Counted from the stretch's first letter, positions 35,644 to 46,436 are shown. The stretch is DNA of 64,000 nt from Rhodococcus rhodnii (GCA_000720375.1 JOAA01000019.1:124001-188000), one strand, 5' to 3'. Notes: a model not told the origin generated them from the letters alone. Program-made: numbers and translations.

Positions 35644-36399
35644 GTGACATGTCTGGCGAGTCGCGCGACGAGCGGCGAGCCTGAAAGCATGCGGGAGGTA
35701 CTGGACGAGCTGGGGGTCTCACCCGAGGCGCTCGTCCCACGACATCGAGAGGATCTCGACGAGCTGGGGTACTGCAGGCTCGACGGGTACATCGACGCGC
35801 ACGTGACCGGGGAGATGATCGGGGAGATCACCCGGTTGCTGGAGGGCAGCCGCCAAGGCGGCACGCTGCACCTCAAGGGACTGCTCAACCAGGGCAGCCT
35901 GTTCGACACGCTGTGGCTGCGGCCTGCGCTGCTGGCCGCGGTCACGCACCTGTTGGGCCCGGACTTCCAGGTCAGGGAGATGCACTACCGCGCCGGAAAG
36001 CCCGGGCACGGCGGCCAAGCACTGCACATGGACGCGACCGACCGGGCCGGTCCCGGTCAGTGGCGAGTGTGCACGGCGATCGTGGCACTCACCGATTTCA
36101 CGTCGACGAACGGCGCGACCCGTGTCGTGCCAGGGTCCCATGTGGACCAGAACTTCAAACCACCACGCGGACACGGGCCGCATCCGGACGAAGTGCTGCT
36201 GACCGGACCGGCGGGCACGTGCTGGCTGTTCAACAGCCACCTGTGGCATTCGGGCACCCGGAACGATTCGACCGAGCCACGGCACGCCGTCCTGATCGCG
36301 TTCCACCGCCGAAACAGCGGGCCGACACTGGGCTTCGAGCCCCTGCCGTCCCACGAGACAGTTCTCAGACTGGGCAATGCGGCCTATCTGCTGCTGTAG
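35644..36399 (+). CDS. Phytanoyl-CoA dioxygenase (PhyH) family protein
   Basis: The 251-aa protein has the Fe(II)/2-oxoglutarate oxygenase facial triad HxD (H128, D130 in ALHMDATD) and distal H202 in LWHSGTRN, with a following arginine for 2-oxoglutarate. The substrate is unknown. The start is uncertain: GTG 35644 has GAGG nine bases upstream, while GTG 35614, ATG 35620 and ATG 35689 are in frame. It follows the flavin monooxygenase with little or no gap. Confidence 0.88.
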   Translation: MTCLASRATSGEPESMREVLDELGVSPEALVPRHREDLDELGYCRLDGYIDAHVTGEMIGEITRLLEGSRQGGTLHLKGLLNQGSLFDTLWLRPALLAAVTHLLGPDFQVREMHYRAGKPGHGGQALHMDATDRAGPGQWRVCTAIVALTDFTSTNGATRVVPGSHVDQNFKPPRGHGPHPDEVLLTGPAGTCWLFNSHLWHSGTRNDSTEPRHAVLIAFHRRNSGPTLGFEPLPSHETVLRLGNAAYLLL

Positions 36400-36408
36400 C
36401 TTGGTCTG

Positions 36409-36966
36409 GTGAGTGATCAAAAAGAGCGGATGCTGCGTGGCGAGTTGTACAAGGACAGCGACCCGGTCCTGGTGGCGGAACGCAAGCGCTGCCAAGAACT
36501 GCTGGACGAGTTCAACGCGACCAAATCGGCCGACGACGCGCTGCGGCAGGAAATCCTGTCGCAGCTGCTCGGCTCACTCGGCGAAGGCTCCTGGATCATG
36601 CCGCGGTTCCAATGCGACTACGGCTACCTGATCAGTATGGGCAGCAACAGCTTCTTCAACTACGACGCGATAGTCATGGATTGCGCCCCGGTCACCATCG
36701 GCAATGACGTCTCCATCGGCCCTCGCGCGCAACTGTTGACCTCGTTGCATCCCATGCAAGACCACGAAGCCCGCCGCCAACGTTGGGAAACCGCCGCCCC
36801 CATCACCATCGGCGACAACGTATGGACGGGCGGCGGCGTCATCGTCTGCCCTGGCGTCACCATCGGCTCGAACACCGTCGTCGGCGCGGGCAGCGTCGTC
36901 ACCCGCGACCTGCCCGAGAAGGTCTTCGCCGCAGGAAACCCTTGTCGCGTCATCAAACAGCTGTGA
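36409..36966 (+). CDS. Sugar/maltose O-acetyltransferase family (hexapeptide repeat)
   Basis: The 185-aa left-handed beta-helix acetyltransferase of the LacA/Maa/NodL type starts MSDQKERMLRGELYKDSDPVL. The hexapeptide repeats run through PVTIGNDVSIGPRAQLLTSLHP (catalytic histidine in LHP), ITIGDNVWTGGGVIVCPGVTIG and AAGNPCRVIK. It uses acetyl-CoA. It starts 9 bp after the PhyH gene, suggesting acetylation of the oxidised product; CAT-type xenobiotic inactivation is an alternative. Confidence 0.92.
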   Translation: MSDQKERMLRGELYKDSDPVLVAERKRCQELLDEFNATKSADDALRQEILSQLLGSLGEGSWIMPRFQCDYGYLISMGSNSFFNYDAIVMDCAPVTIGNDVSIGPRAQLLTSLHPMQDHEARRQRWETAAPITIGDNVWTGGGVIVCPGVTIGSNTVVGAGSVVTRDLPEKVFAAGNPCRVIKQL

Positions 36967-36974
36967 CCGCACTG

Positions 36975-39245
36975 TCACTCGGTGCGTAATGTGGTCAGCC
37001 GGGTGGCGCTGCGGAGTGCCGGCAGCGTCAACGCGGTGACGAGGACGATCAGTGTTGCGGTTGTGGCAGTGAGCAATCCGATGGTTGTCCAGTCCATTGT
37101 GAACGGATTGCGCATCACCCAGCTGGCGATCGCGGCGAAGCTGACTCCGGTTGCCAGCGCTGCCGCGATCGCGATCAGCATGGGGATTGCGGTCTGCCAC
37201 AACACGGATCGCACCAGCGTGCTGAGCTGGACACCGGTCGCGGACAACGCCGCGATGGAGCGCCGGCGTTCTCGCGTCTGTTCGACGGTCATCACCAGCA
37301 GGCTCAACGCTGCCAGCACGAGGATCACCGCCGAGCCGATGAACAGGCCCTTTCGCATGTCCGCGAACGCTTTCGCCGCGTCGGAGTACCGGAGGAGGCT
37401 GAGGTCCTCCACGCGGACGCCCGATGAGAAGGGCTCCGCCGCGTTGCGGACGTGCTCGATCAGATCGGGATCGCGTGGATCCGCCTTGAAGGAAGCGCTG
37501 ACGACCGTGGGAACCTCGGACATTCCACGCATCGCCCCCGGCGTCAGCACGAACTGTTTCGCCAGCGAGTAACCAGTTGGACGGCTTTCGGCTTTCCTGC
37601 TGTTCGCCGGGATCTGGATCCTTGTCGGCGGCCCGGTATCGGTGAACCATGGCTTCCGTGCACCAACGGTGTCACCGGGCCTGATGTCGTTGAAACTCGG
37701 ATAGGTTCGCACGAACGCGTCGCCGTCGTGGCATTGCTCGACGACGAGCAGTGCTTTCACCATTGCGCAATCTGCCACTGTGACCCAGCCATATTCACCG
37801 CCCTTCTCGACGACGAACGTCCGGACGACAGCATGGGTCTGCACGCCGGGTACCGCGCTGATCGCTGCCACGGCAGCGCCACCAACGGCCTCTTCGGCTT
37901 CCAGGCTGGTGAATCCGTCGTAGGGATCGTCTCGCGGCCACTCGTATCTTGCGCTCTGCCCGGCGAGGATGATCTGCAGCGCGATCGCTCCGGCCAGCAC
38001 GACGGCGACACCGCTCACCACCCTGGCGGCCGTTCCCGAGTCGAGCTGCAACCGCCGGGTGGCCAGTTGCAGCGCAGGCGTTCCCGAGCCTCTGATCCGG
38101 GACACGACTCGTTCGACTAGCCATGGCAACAGAGTCGGCCCGCTGATCAGGAGCAGCGCGGCACCGAACACCAACAGCCAGGGATTGGGATCCGACGGAT
38201 CGACAGACATCAGCATCGCGCCGCCGGCGACCAGTACCAGCACGCGCCAGAGCAGCTTGCGTCGAACCGGTTTGGTGTTCCGTACGACGTTGAGCGGCTC
38301 GATGATGGTGCGCCGCAAGGCGAACTGCGACGCCATCAGCGCAACCACCGGCACAGCGGCCACAATCAGCAGCACGAGCGGCAATGACGGTACGAGGTCT
38401 TCCGGGAAGAAGCTCTCGTTGGCGATCACGATGTCCGCGGCCATGGATCTGACGACCAAGAACATCGCACTGCCGAGCACCAAGCCGACGGCCGCGCTCA
38501 CCAGCGATTCGGCCGCGGCGATCCGGCGGACCTGTTTGACGTCCGCGCCGACCAGTCGCAACGCCGCCAGCCGGCGATCCCGTTCGGCGCCCGCGATCCG
38601 TGAACTGCTCGCGATGAAGATGAACACCGGGGTCAGCAACGTCACCAAGCCGAGCATCAAGATCACGTACAGGATTCTGGTGAGTGGTGCTTCCCCGCTG
38701 TAGCCACCGAATCCGTAGACCTCGGCGCCGTTCTGGAACGATGGAGGGGCACCGATCACCGCTTTGAGGTCGATCGGGCTGTTCATCGCCGCCACACCTA
38801 GTTCCCCGACGACGTGCTCGCTCAGCCGGGGCTGAAGCAGCGAACTGTCCGATGAGGACAGTAGGTCGGCCAGCGCCGGTGAGAGAAGGCTTTCACCCGG
38901 GCCAGGCAGGCGGTCGACGCCTGGCGGAATTGGCGCGTTGGAACCACCCGCCCGCACGTACATCCGCTCGACGGAGACACCGCGGAACTTGGTGTTGCGA
39001 TGCCAGACATAGAGCGGATCGACGCCTGGACGTTTCTCGGACACCATCATCTGCCCGGCGACTCGGTCGTCGCGCGCCTCCCGAGCAGGCTTCACGGACG
39101 CCGCGACAAGAAGAACCATCACCGCGAGGCCGACGCCGACGGCGCCGAGAACCAATCGGGTCAAGCCTGCTTTGGGAGTCCGGCCGCCCCCGACCGCCAG
39201 CCGAACTCCCAAAGCAAGGTCTCTCGCCCACGCGGTAAGCCTCAT
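36975..39245 (-). CDS. ABC transporter permease, FtsX/MacB type
   Basis: The 756-aa permease has about ten hydrophobic segments in two FtsX-like halves: one TM near residue 35, a large extracellular part, three TMs near 190-320, further TMs near 340-430, a second extracellular domain and three C-terminal TMs. It pairs with the ATPase upstream (ATGA overlap, 39242-39245). Such systems export lipids, peptides or drugs, or transmit signals mechanically. Its 3' end is 8 bp from the convergent acetyltransferase gene. Confidence 0.92.
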   Translation of the reverse strand: MRLTAWARDLALGVRLAVGGGRTPKAGLTRLVLGAVGVGLAVMVLLVAASVKPAREARDDRVAGQMMVSEKRPGVDPLYVWHRNTKFRGVSVERMYVRAGGSNAPIPPGVDRLPGPGESLLSPALADLLSSSDSSLLQPRLSEHVVGELGVAAMNSPIDLKAVIGAPPSFQNGAEVYGFGGYSGEAPLTRILYVILMLGLVTLLTPVFIFIASSSRIAGAERDRRLAALRLVGADVKQVRRIAAAESLVSAAVGLVLGSAMFLVVRSMAADIVIANESFFPEDLVPSLPLVLLIVAAVPVVALMASQFALRRTIIEPLNVVRNTKPVRRKLLWRVLVLVAGGAMLMSVDPSDPNPWLLVFGAALLLISGPTLLPWLVERVVSRIRGSGTPALQLATRRLQLDSGTAARVVSGVAVVLAGAIALQIILAGQSARYEWPRDDPYDGFTSLEAEEAVGGAAVAAISAVPGVQTHAVVRTFVVEKGGEYGWVTVADCAMVKALLVVEQCHDGDAFVRTYPSFNDIRPGDTVGARKPWFTDTGPPTRIQIPANSRKAESRPTGYSLAKQFVLTPGAMRGMSEVPTVVSASFKADPRDPDLIEHVRNAAEPFSSGVRVEDLSLLRYSDAAKAFADMRKGLFIGSAVILVLAALSLLVMTVEQTRERRRSIAALSATGVQLSTLVRSVLWQTAIPMLIAIAAALATGVSFAAIASWVMRNPFTMDWTTIGLLTATTATLIVLVTALTLPALRSATRLTTLRTE

Positions 39246-39925
39246 GGCCGCGCCGCCGGGCTGAAGGAAATGGTCTTCCCGTCTCGGACGGTCACTTCGC
39301 GGTCGGAGTACGCCGCCACTCGCGCCTCGTGCGTGACCAGAACGATTGCGGTGTCGATCTCCTTTGCCGTCCCGATCAGGAGGTTCATCACGCGTTCGCC
39401 GCTGAGGGAGTCGAGCGCTCCGGTGGGTTCGTCGGCGAACAGCACCTTCGGCTTGGTGACCAGCGCGCGAGCGACGGCAACACGTTGGCCCTGGCCTCCG
39501 GAGACTTCGCCGGGACGCTTGGCCGCCGCGTCCTCGACCTGCAGGCGGTCAAGCCATTCCCGCGCTTGGTGTTCGGCGACCGCACGTTTCACTCCGGCCA
39601 GACGGAGTGGCAACGCGACGTTTTCCAGGCACGTCAGCTCCGTGACGAGCTGGCCGAACTGGAAGACGAAGCCGAAGTCCGTGCGGCGCAAGGCACTTCG
39701 CGGGCCGTCCGGCATGGTCGCGATGTCGCGGCCGTCGTACGTGACCGTGCCGCTGTCGGGCTGGATGATCCCGGCGAGGCAGTGCAGCAACGTGGACTTC
39801 CCTGAACCGGACGGGCCCATCACCGCCACGACCTCGCCGGGCCAGATCTCGAAACCGGCGCCGTCGAGCGCGGTGGTCTTGCCGAACGTCTTGCGCAGGT
39901 CGGCCCCGGACAGCAGCGGTGTCAC
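39242..39925 (-). CDS. ABC transporter ATP-binding protein (LolD/MacB type)
   Basis: The 227-aa ATPase has Walker A GPSGSGKST, Q-loop FQFGQL, signature VSGGQGQRVA (G in place of the usual Q-R start), Walker B VLFADEP and an H-loop THE. It energises the FtsX-like permease. The GTG start overlaps the PadR stop (GTGA) and its stop overlaps the permease ATG, so all three are coupled. Confidence 0.95.
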   Translation of the reverse strand: MTPLLSGADLRKTFGKTTALDGAGFEIWPGEVVAVMGPSGSGKSTLLHCLAGIIQPDSGTVTYDGRDIATMPDGPRSALRRTDFGFVFQFGQLVTELTCLENVALPLRLAGVKRAVAEHQAREWLDRLQVEDAAAKRPGEVSGGQGQRVAVARALVTKPKVLFADEPTGALDSLSGERVMNLLIGTAKEIDTAIVLVTHEARVAAYSDREVTVRDGKTISFSPAARP

Positions 39926-40446
39926 GTGACCACCTGCTTTCGCAGGTCGTCGAGACGGGCCGCGGTGAGCTCGAGCCAGCGCAGGTCGGCCTCGAGGTGG
40001 AACAAGGCGTGGTCGCAGATCAGCTGATCGGCCAGGTCACCGGCGGTTTTGCGTTTGGTGAGCTCGCGCATCGCCCGCAGATGCGCCGATCGCTGGTGGT
40101 CGAGGATCTCCGTGGCGCTGCGATCGGACAGCAGCGCCAGGACGACCTTGGTGTACAGCGTGTTCTGCAGATAGGGTGCTGGATCCTCCGGCGAGGTCAG
40201 CCACGTCTCCAGGTTGGTGACGCCCGCCTCGGTGATCGCGTACCGCTTGCGTTCGGGCCCGCCACCCGGTTCGATGCCGCTCTCCTCGACCAACCCGTTG
40301 CGCAGCAATCGGGACAGCGTCGAGTAGACCTGCCCGTAGTGCAGCGGCCGGTCATGCCCGAAGCGCTCGTCGTACGCGTGCTTGAGGTCGTAACCGTGTC
40401 TTGGGCCTGCTTCGAGCAGGCCCAACAACGTGTTGCTGATCGTCAC
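39922..40446 (-). CDS. PadR family transcriptional regulator
   Basis: The 174-aa PadR protein (subfamily with long C-terminal helices) starts TISNTLLGLLEAGPRHGYDLK. Its winged helix includes YGQVYSTLSRLLRNGLVEESG. It likely represses its own operon with the downstream ABC exporter and responds to an exported compound. GTG 40446 is preferred over GTG 40455 because a -10-like TATAGT ends 7 bases before it, giving a leaderless message. Confidence 0.9.
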   Translation of the reverse strand: MTISNTLLGLLEAGPRHGYDLKHAYDERFGHDRPLHYGQVYSTLSRLLRNGLVEESGIEPGGGPERKRYAITEAGVTNLETWLTSPEDPAPYLQNTLYTKVVLALLSDRSATEILDHQRSAHLRAMRELTKRKTAGDLADQLICDHALFHLEADLRWLELTAARLDDLRKQVVT

Positions 40447-40453
40447 GCGATCC

Positions 40454-40472
40454 ACTATACACCGCGCGTATA
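40454..40472 (-). promoter_or_regulatory. padR promoter (-10) and TATAC palindrome
   Basis: On the minus strand a -10 TATAGT (40459-40454) lies 18 bp after a weak -35 TTCACT and 7 bases before GTG 40446. The palindrome TATAC-N7-GTATA (40456-40472) overlaps the -10, the position expected for PadR autorepression. Wider CACTA/TAGTG half-sites flank it. Confidence 0.6.
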
Positions 40473-40486
40473 CACGTAGTGAATAG

Positions 40487-41752
40487 TCAGGTGAACAAGT
40501 GCGCGATCGTGTAGATCAGCAGTCCGGCCAACGCGCCGACGACCGTGCCGTTGATCCGGATGAACTGCAGGTCACGGCCGACTTGCAGCTCGATCTTGCG
40601 AGAGGTCTCCTTGGCGTCCCACCGGTCGATGGTGTCGGTGATCAGCGTGGTGATCTCGTCGCGGTAGTTCAGCACGATGTACGCGGCCGCGTCCTGCACC
40701 CAGTTGTCGACCTTGTCGCGCAGCGCGTCTTCGCCGGTCAGCCGCTTGCCCAGGGAGATGAGGCCTTCGCGAACCCGTTTGCGCAGCTCGGAGGACGGGT
40801 CCTCGGCGGCGTCCAGCAGCAGGCGCTTGACGTTGGTCCACGCCGAGCCGATCACGTTCTGCACCTCGCGGTGCTCGAGCACCTGGTGCTTGACCTTCTC
40901 GGCCCGTTCCATCATCTCGGGGTCGTGCTGCATGTCCTCGGCGAACCCGATCAGGAACCGGTCGATGGCCACGCGCATCGGGTGGTTCGGGTCGGTCTTC
41001 AGCGCCCACGCGAACGACATGACCTCGCCGTAGATCCGATCGGCCACGATCGAGTCGACGAACTTCGGCGACCACGAGGGCGCTCGCTCGGAGATGATGC
41101 TGACGAACTTGTCGTGGTTCTCCTTGACCCAGTCGTACGCCCGGTCACAGAGCAAATCGACAAGCTGTCGATGCGTCCCATCAGCCAGGACGCGTTCCAT
41201 CAGCTTGCCCAGCGGCGGCCCCCACGGCACCGACACGATCCGCTTGGTCACGGCCTGCTCGAACACGGCCTGGACGTCGTCGTCACGCAGGACGGTGACC
41301 ACCCCTCGGACGACCGTGGCCAGCTCGGACGTCACCCGCTCGGCGTTCTCGGGGTGGGCGAGCCACTCGCCGAGCCGCTTGGTCACGTCGACCTTGGCCA
41401 GCCGCTCGCGCACGACCTGCTCGGACAGGAAGTTGACGCCGACGAACTCACCGAGGCTGTCGCCGAGCACGTTCTTGCGGTTGGGGATGATCGCGGTGTG
41501 CGGGATCCGGATGCCCAAGGGGTAGCGGAACAGCGCGGTCACGGCGAACCAGTCGGCCAAGGCGCCGACCATGCCCGCCTCGGCGGCGGCCCGCACGTAC
41601 CCGATCCACGCAGGTCCGCCGTTGGCCTCCCACGCCCAGGCAAAGGCGAAGATCACAGTCGCGCCGACCAGGAATGCCAGCGCCACCAGCTTCATCTTGC
41701 GTAGTGCACGCTGCTTCTCGGCGGCCCGGGGAACGGCACCCAGTTGCTCCAC
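40487..41752 (-). CDS. DUF445 family membrane protein
   Basis: The 421-aa protein has an N-terminal TM (~20-42), a DUF445 body with ALADWFAVTALFRYPLGIRIPHTAIIPNRKN, long helical segments and a C-terminal hydrophobic hairpin (INGTVVGALAGLLIYTIAHLF). The family is widespread and uncharacterised, thought to be membrane-anchored. The GTG start at 41752 gives the longest product; ATG 41695 is an alternative. It diverges from the aminotransferase gene. Confidence 0.9.
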   Translation of the reverse strand: MEQLGAVPRAAEKQRALRKMKLVALAFLVGATVIFAFAWAWEANGGPAWIGYVRAAAEAGMVGALADWFAVTALFRYPLGIRIPHTAIIPNRKNVLGDSLGEFVGVNFLSEQVVRERLAKVDVTKRLGEWLAHPENAERVTSELATVVRGVVTVLRDDDVQAVFEQAVTKRIVSVPWGPPLGKLMERVLADGTHRQLVDLLCDRAYDWVKENHDKFVSIISERAPSWSPKFVDSIVADRIYGEVMSFAWALKTDPNHPMRVAIDRFLIGFAEDMQHDPEMMERAEKVKHQVLEHREVQNVIGSAWTNVKRLLLDAAEDPSSELRKRVREGLISLGKRLTGEDALRDKVDNWVQDAAAYIVLNYRDEITTLITDTIDRWDAKETSRKIELQVGRDLQFIRINGTVVGALAGLLIYTIAHLFT

Positions 41753-41781
41753 ACGTCCATTGTCCGTGAGGATGACTCATC

Positions 41782-42943
<1,162 letters not shown>

Positions 42944-42966
<23 letters not shown>

Positions 42967-45064
42967 AGCCGAGGTGCCCGTACCGGGCTTGCGCGTCCGC
43001 CAACGCCTTGGCGGGCGCGACCCCGGCCTTGAGGTGCTGGTGGAACGCGACCATGAGGTCGACGGCGGCCTCGTCCGGAACGGGCATCGAACTCGCGATC
43101 AAGGCTTGGCCGCCGCGGTCGAGTAGGACGTTCGCGAAGACGTCGGCTCGGGCGACTTCGCACGCGGAGAGCACGAGGATTCGCGGTGCGCGCTTGAGGC
43201 GGGCGAGGTCGTAGCCGTAGAGCGGCCCGTCGGACAGGCGTAGGCAGGAGAACATCGGGGCGTCGCGGCGGAACGTTCCATGGGCCGCGATGTGCACGAT
43301 GTCAGCGCCGTCCATGTCCGCGAGCACTTCGTCCACTGTGGACTTTCCGGTGGGGTGTCCGACAAGGGCTACTTCTCGCTGGGCATGGACGAGTTCCGGC
43401 CCTGCTACGGCGAAGGTGCTTGTACCGGGGGTTGATCGGGTGGCCGATAGCCAGGCCCCAGCCGAGGGGGCGACGGAAACAGGTCGGCCACTGCAAGAAG
43501 GAAGGGCGGCCCAGACGAGGTCGGACATTCCTGTTGCCGGGATGATGACGAGTGAGCGATCGCCGATGCCCAATGGCTCAAGGATCTGTGCATCCAACTT
43601 CTCGGACAGTTCGGCGGAGTACCTGAGTTCGACGGGATCGAGCGGCCCGAGACGATGACTGCGAACCTGGCCATCCGCGATGGTGCAGGCAAGCAGTTCG
43701 CGGCCATGCATGAAGTAGTTGACGAGGAACCGGTCGCCGATGGCAGCCCTGACCCGGTCAACGTCACCGTGTCGATGGATCGCACTGACACGTCGGCGCA
43801 ATCGATTCTCAAACCGGACAGCGTTTCTGATGTCGCCGTTCGATTCCGCGGCCCGGAGTTGGACAAGGTCCGCGGTGTGCACGCGTGGCAGCAGAGTGAT
43901 CCTCTGCCGCTCAATCCACCCGAACACAGTGCGCGCCCTGCGTGTCCCGTCGATCGCGACTGCCGCAAGCTCCGCGGCGAGTTCGCTCGCTCCTGCGCCC
44001 ATCGCCGCCGCGTACTGCGTGATCACCCGCAAACCGGCCCGGCAGGCCGCTGTCCGCGCCTGGCTCGTGGTCGCGAGTTTGGCTCGGGCCAGCCACCCAA
44101 TCGCTCGCAACCGCGCAGTGTTCGCGTTGCGCTCACCTTCCAATTTGGTCAGCAGGTCGGGCGCTACTTTCGCCGCATCAAGCAAAAGTTCTGCGGCTTC
44201 TGTACGTTTTCCCCATCGCAGACAGCGATCGGCGACCCTGCGCGCTGCTGACACGTCCACCAAGTTCGTCCGCAACGCCAACGCGTCGGCTGCCGCGATC
44301 CACGCGGGTCTTCGCTGGATCCGAAAGAGTTCTTGCGCTCGCTTGGCTTCGCTCGCCGCGTGATCGATGTCCCCTGCTCTCAGCGCGCAGTAGCCCGCCG
44401 CCAGCACTGCTTCCGCCAACCGGCTTGCCCGCCCGGCCAACAACGGTTCGGCACGCTCCAACAAGGCACTCGCGTCCCTCGTCATTCCCGCGGCGAGTAG
44501 GGCGGAGGCGTGGTCGATCAACGCTTCCGCTCGGCCTGCCCGAATTCCGTCACTGGCCTGCTCGAACAACTCCAACGCCGTCGGCAGGTCTCCTGCTTGC
44601 AGCGCAACGAAGCCACGGTTGTGGATGCACGTTGCCACCCGTTCGTGCTCCCCCAAGTGGGTCAGGATCCTCGCCGCTTCGGCGAAATCACGGTCCGCCG
44701 CAGGCAGTCTGAGCAGATAGCCGCGCGCTACGCCGCGTCCGATCAACGCGTTGCTGAGCCACTTCGGGTCGGCTTGCAGGGAGTCCATGACCGCCGACAA
44801 CTCGGTCACCGCTTGCTCGTACGCGCCGATCGCGCACAGGCGCAGGCCGTCCAAACACCGTGCTCTGGCTGGGGAAACGCCGAATTCCCTGGCTTTTCGC
44901 AGTTCTCGGGCGCATCCCCGGGGGTTGCCTCGCTCCAGCTCTATCCACGCGAGGGTCAGCCTGACCTGCCCGGCGTCGGCTTCACTGAGTGCTTCACGGG
45001 CCGCGACCAGCGCTCGCGGATAGTCGCCGCGTTCGACTGATTCGAGCGCCTCGGTGTGGCTCAT
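42944..45064 (-). CDS. TPR-CHAT caspase-like protease
   Basis: The 706-aa protein has ~330 N-terminal residues of TPR-like helical repeats (RALVAAREAL, ALIGRGVARGYLLR, NRGFVALQAGDLPTALELFEQA). A linker follows, and then a C-terminal CHAT domain (~430-706) with the caspase-like dyad H595 (HIAAHGTF) and C635 (LVLSACEVA). CHAT proteases act in bacterial conflict and signalling, for example the Craspase TPR-CHAT. The ATG overlaps the sigma-factor stop (ATGA). The likely partners are the sigma factor and the S8 protease upstream. The natural substrate is unknown. Confidence 0.93.
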
Positions 45065-45873
45065 CGGACGAACCAGTCGGTCACCACGCCGTCGACCGCC
45101 AGCCGCACCGGCCCCGACGGCACGTCGGCCTTGAACAGCCCATGCTGGTCAACGTCCACGCTGACCATGCCGTTCGGCCACCACACCTGGATGTCGGCGC
45201 GGGGCGTCACCATCCCGGTGAGCAGGGCGCCGATCTCTACTTGGATGCAGCGCTCGTGGTCGTCGAACCGCAGCGAGGCGTCCGCGCTCCTGGTCACGGC
45301 TTGCGACGACGTGGTGAATCGCGGTCCGGTCTGGCGGGGCACGGCGATCACTTCGGGCGTCGGGTCGACCTGGTCGAAGAGGCTTTTGTCCAGTCGGCCT
45401 TTCAACTCGCGCAGGCATCTGCCTTTGGTCTGGCCGATGCTGTCGGCCCGTATGCCAATGGCGTCGGCCAGCTGGGCGTAGCTGAATTCCGGTGCGTACA
45501 CGTACAGCCGGAGAAGGCGTTGGCATCGGTCCGGCAATGTCCGGAAAGCCCGCCAGAGCTGGCGATCTCGTTCGTCTCGCAGGATCACGTGCTCAACGCC
45601 ATCCTCGACGAGTTCCGGCTGCCACCGAACAGGCAAGGGTCGCCTTACCGACAGAACTCGCAGACATTCCCGTTTGGCCGCGGTGGCCAACCACGCCGAA
45701 ACTCGCCCGGAATCCCGAATATCCTTCAGATGCTCGGCAAGATTGAGCCACGTGGTCTGAAAAACATCATCGGCATCGGCATCACTCAGCTTGTACGCCC
45801 GCGCCACGGCCCAAACCTTGGGCCCATGAGCGGCAACAAGCTCCCGCCATCCCTGCTCATCAGGCTCATCCAT
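45061..45873 (-). CDS. ECF sigma factor with fused C-terminal beta domain
   Basis: The 270-aa protein has sigma region 2 (~10-75; DADDVFQTTWLNLAEHL, RVSAWLATAAKRECLR) and region 4 (~105-160; LPDRCQRLLRLYVYAPEFSYAQLADAIGIRADSIGQTKGRCLREL). About 105 further residues form a strand-rich domain (LTGMVTPRADIQVWWPNGMVSVDV...GPVRLAVDGVVTDWF). No anti-sigma gene is adjacent. The extra domain may be the regulatory handle, for instance a target of the coupled CHAT protease; this is inference. Confidence 0.9.
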   Translation of the reverse strand: MDEPDEQGWRELVAAHGPKVWAVARAYKLSDADADDVFQTTWLNLAEHLKDIRDSGRVSAWLATAAKRECLRVLSVRRPLPVRWQPELVEDGVEHVILRDERDRQLWRAFRTLPDRCQRLLRLYVYAPEFSYAQLADAIGIRADSIGQTKGRCLRELKGRLDKSLFDQVDPTPEVIAVPRQTGPRFTTSSQAVTRSADASLRFDDHERCIQVEIGALLTGMVTPRADIQVWWPNGMVSVDVDQHGLFKADVPSGPVRLAVDGVVTDWFVR

Positions 45874-45983
45874 GTCCCGTCAGACGAGACAATCCCCGCG
45901 TCGGCTCCAAACTTTCTCAATCCCACCCAGTCGAGTGACGCCCGCTACTTTCCGCTAATTCCGGCCCCTTTGGTGCCTACCCC

Positions 45984-46133
45984 GGTTCGATTTGACTTGG
46001 GGCCCCTGCGGCGCGCTCGGGGAGGAAGCCGGGGAGTCCCCATTCCTTCAGCCCGCATTTCTCCTTCGTGGCGCGAGGGGCCTCCCCGCACCGAACAGTT
46101 TAAGCGCGCCGCCACCCCAAGTAAAATCGAACC
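45984..46133. repeat. 150-bp long inverted repeat (element or structured RNA)
   Basis: Outer 19-bp arms GGTTCGATTTGACTTGGGG (45984-46002) and 46115-46133 match at 18 of 19 positions. Inside, GCGGCGCGCT pairs with AGCGCGCCGC, and CGGGGAGG with CCTCCCCG, so most of the segment can fold into one large stem. No target duplication or transposase is seen. It lies 111 bp upstream of the sigma gene. Confidence 0.65.
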
Positions 46134-46226
46134 TCCACTTCGCCCACCATTCCCTTTGCAATTCCATTTCCCCGAGGACGTTCACTTTTACAAAAGCGCG
46201 AGCGCGCGCAGCACGCTCCGCAGATC

Positions 46227-46436
46227 TTTAAAAAGAGGGCGCAAAGCGCCCGGTGCTAGTAAAAACAAAACGTGCCCAGCGCTGGGTCAGAAGGAGCAAG
46301 CACCGTGGGGGGTTTGGGGGCTCGGCCCCCAAAATAATCGTCCAAGCCGAGCGAAGCGAGCGCAGCGAGCGAGTAAGGCTTGGAGCGTAGGACGTCCCCG
46401 CTCGACCCGGCTGGGGGTCCCGGGGAGCGGGGACGT
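46227..46436. other. Cluster of four hairpins in the sigma/S8 spacer
   Basis: The 648-bp gap 45874-46521 has no supported gene and an AT-richer stretch (46090-46290). Successive hairpins are GGGCGC-AAA-GCGCCC (~46237-46251), TTTGGGGGC-TCG-GCCCCCAAA (~46313-46333), CCAAGCC...GGCTTGG (~46342-46383, enclosing GAGCGAAGCGAGCGCAGCGA), and perfect 12-bp arms ACGTCCCCGCTC (46392-46403) / GAGCGGGGACGT (46425-46436) with a nested GACCC/GGGTC. A non-coding RNA, stacked terminators or a repeat element are all possible. Confidence 0.55.

Noticed and set aside
45984..46133. tRNA gene suggested by GGTTCGA
   Set aside because: The motif belongs to the inverted repeat; no acceptor, D or anticodon arms can be formed in register.
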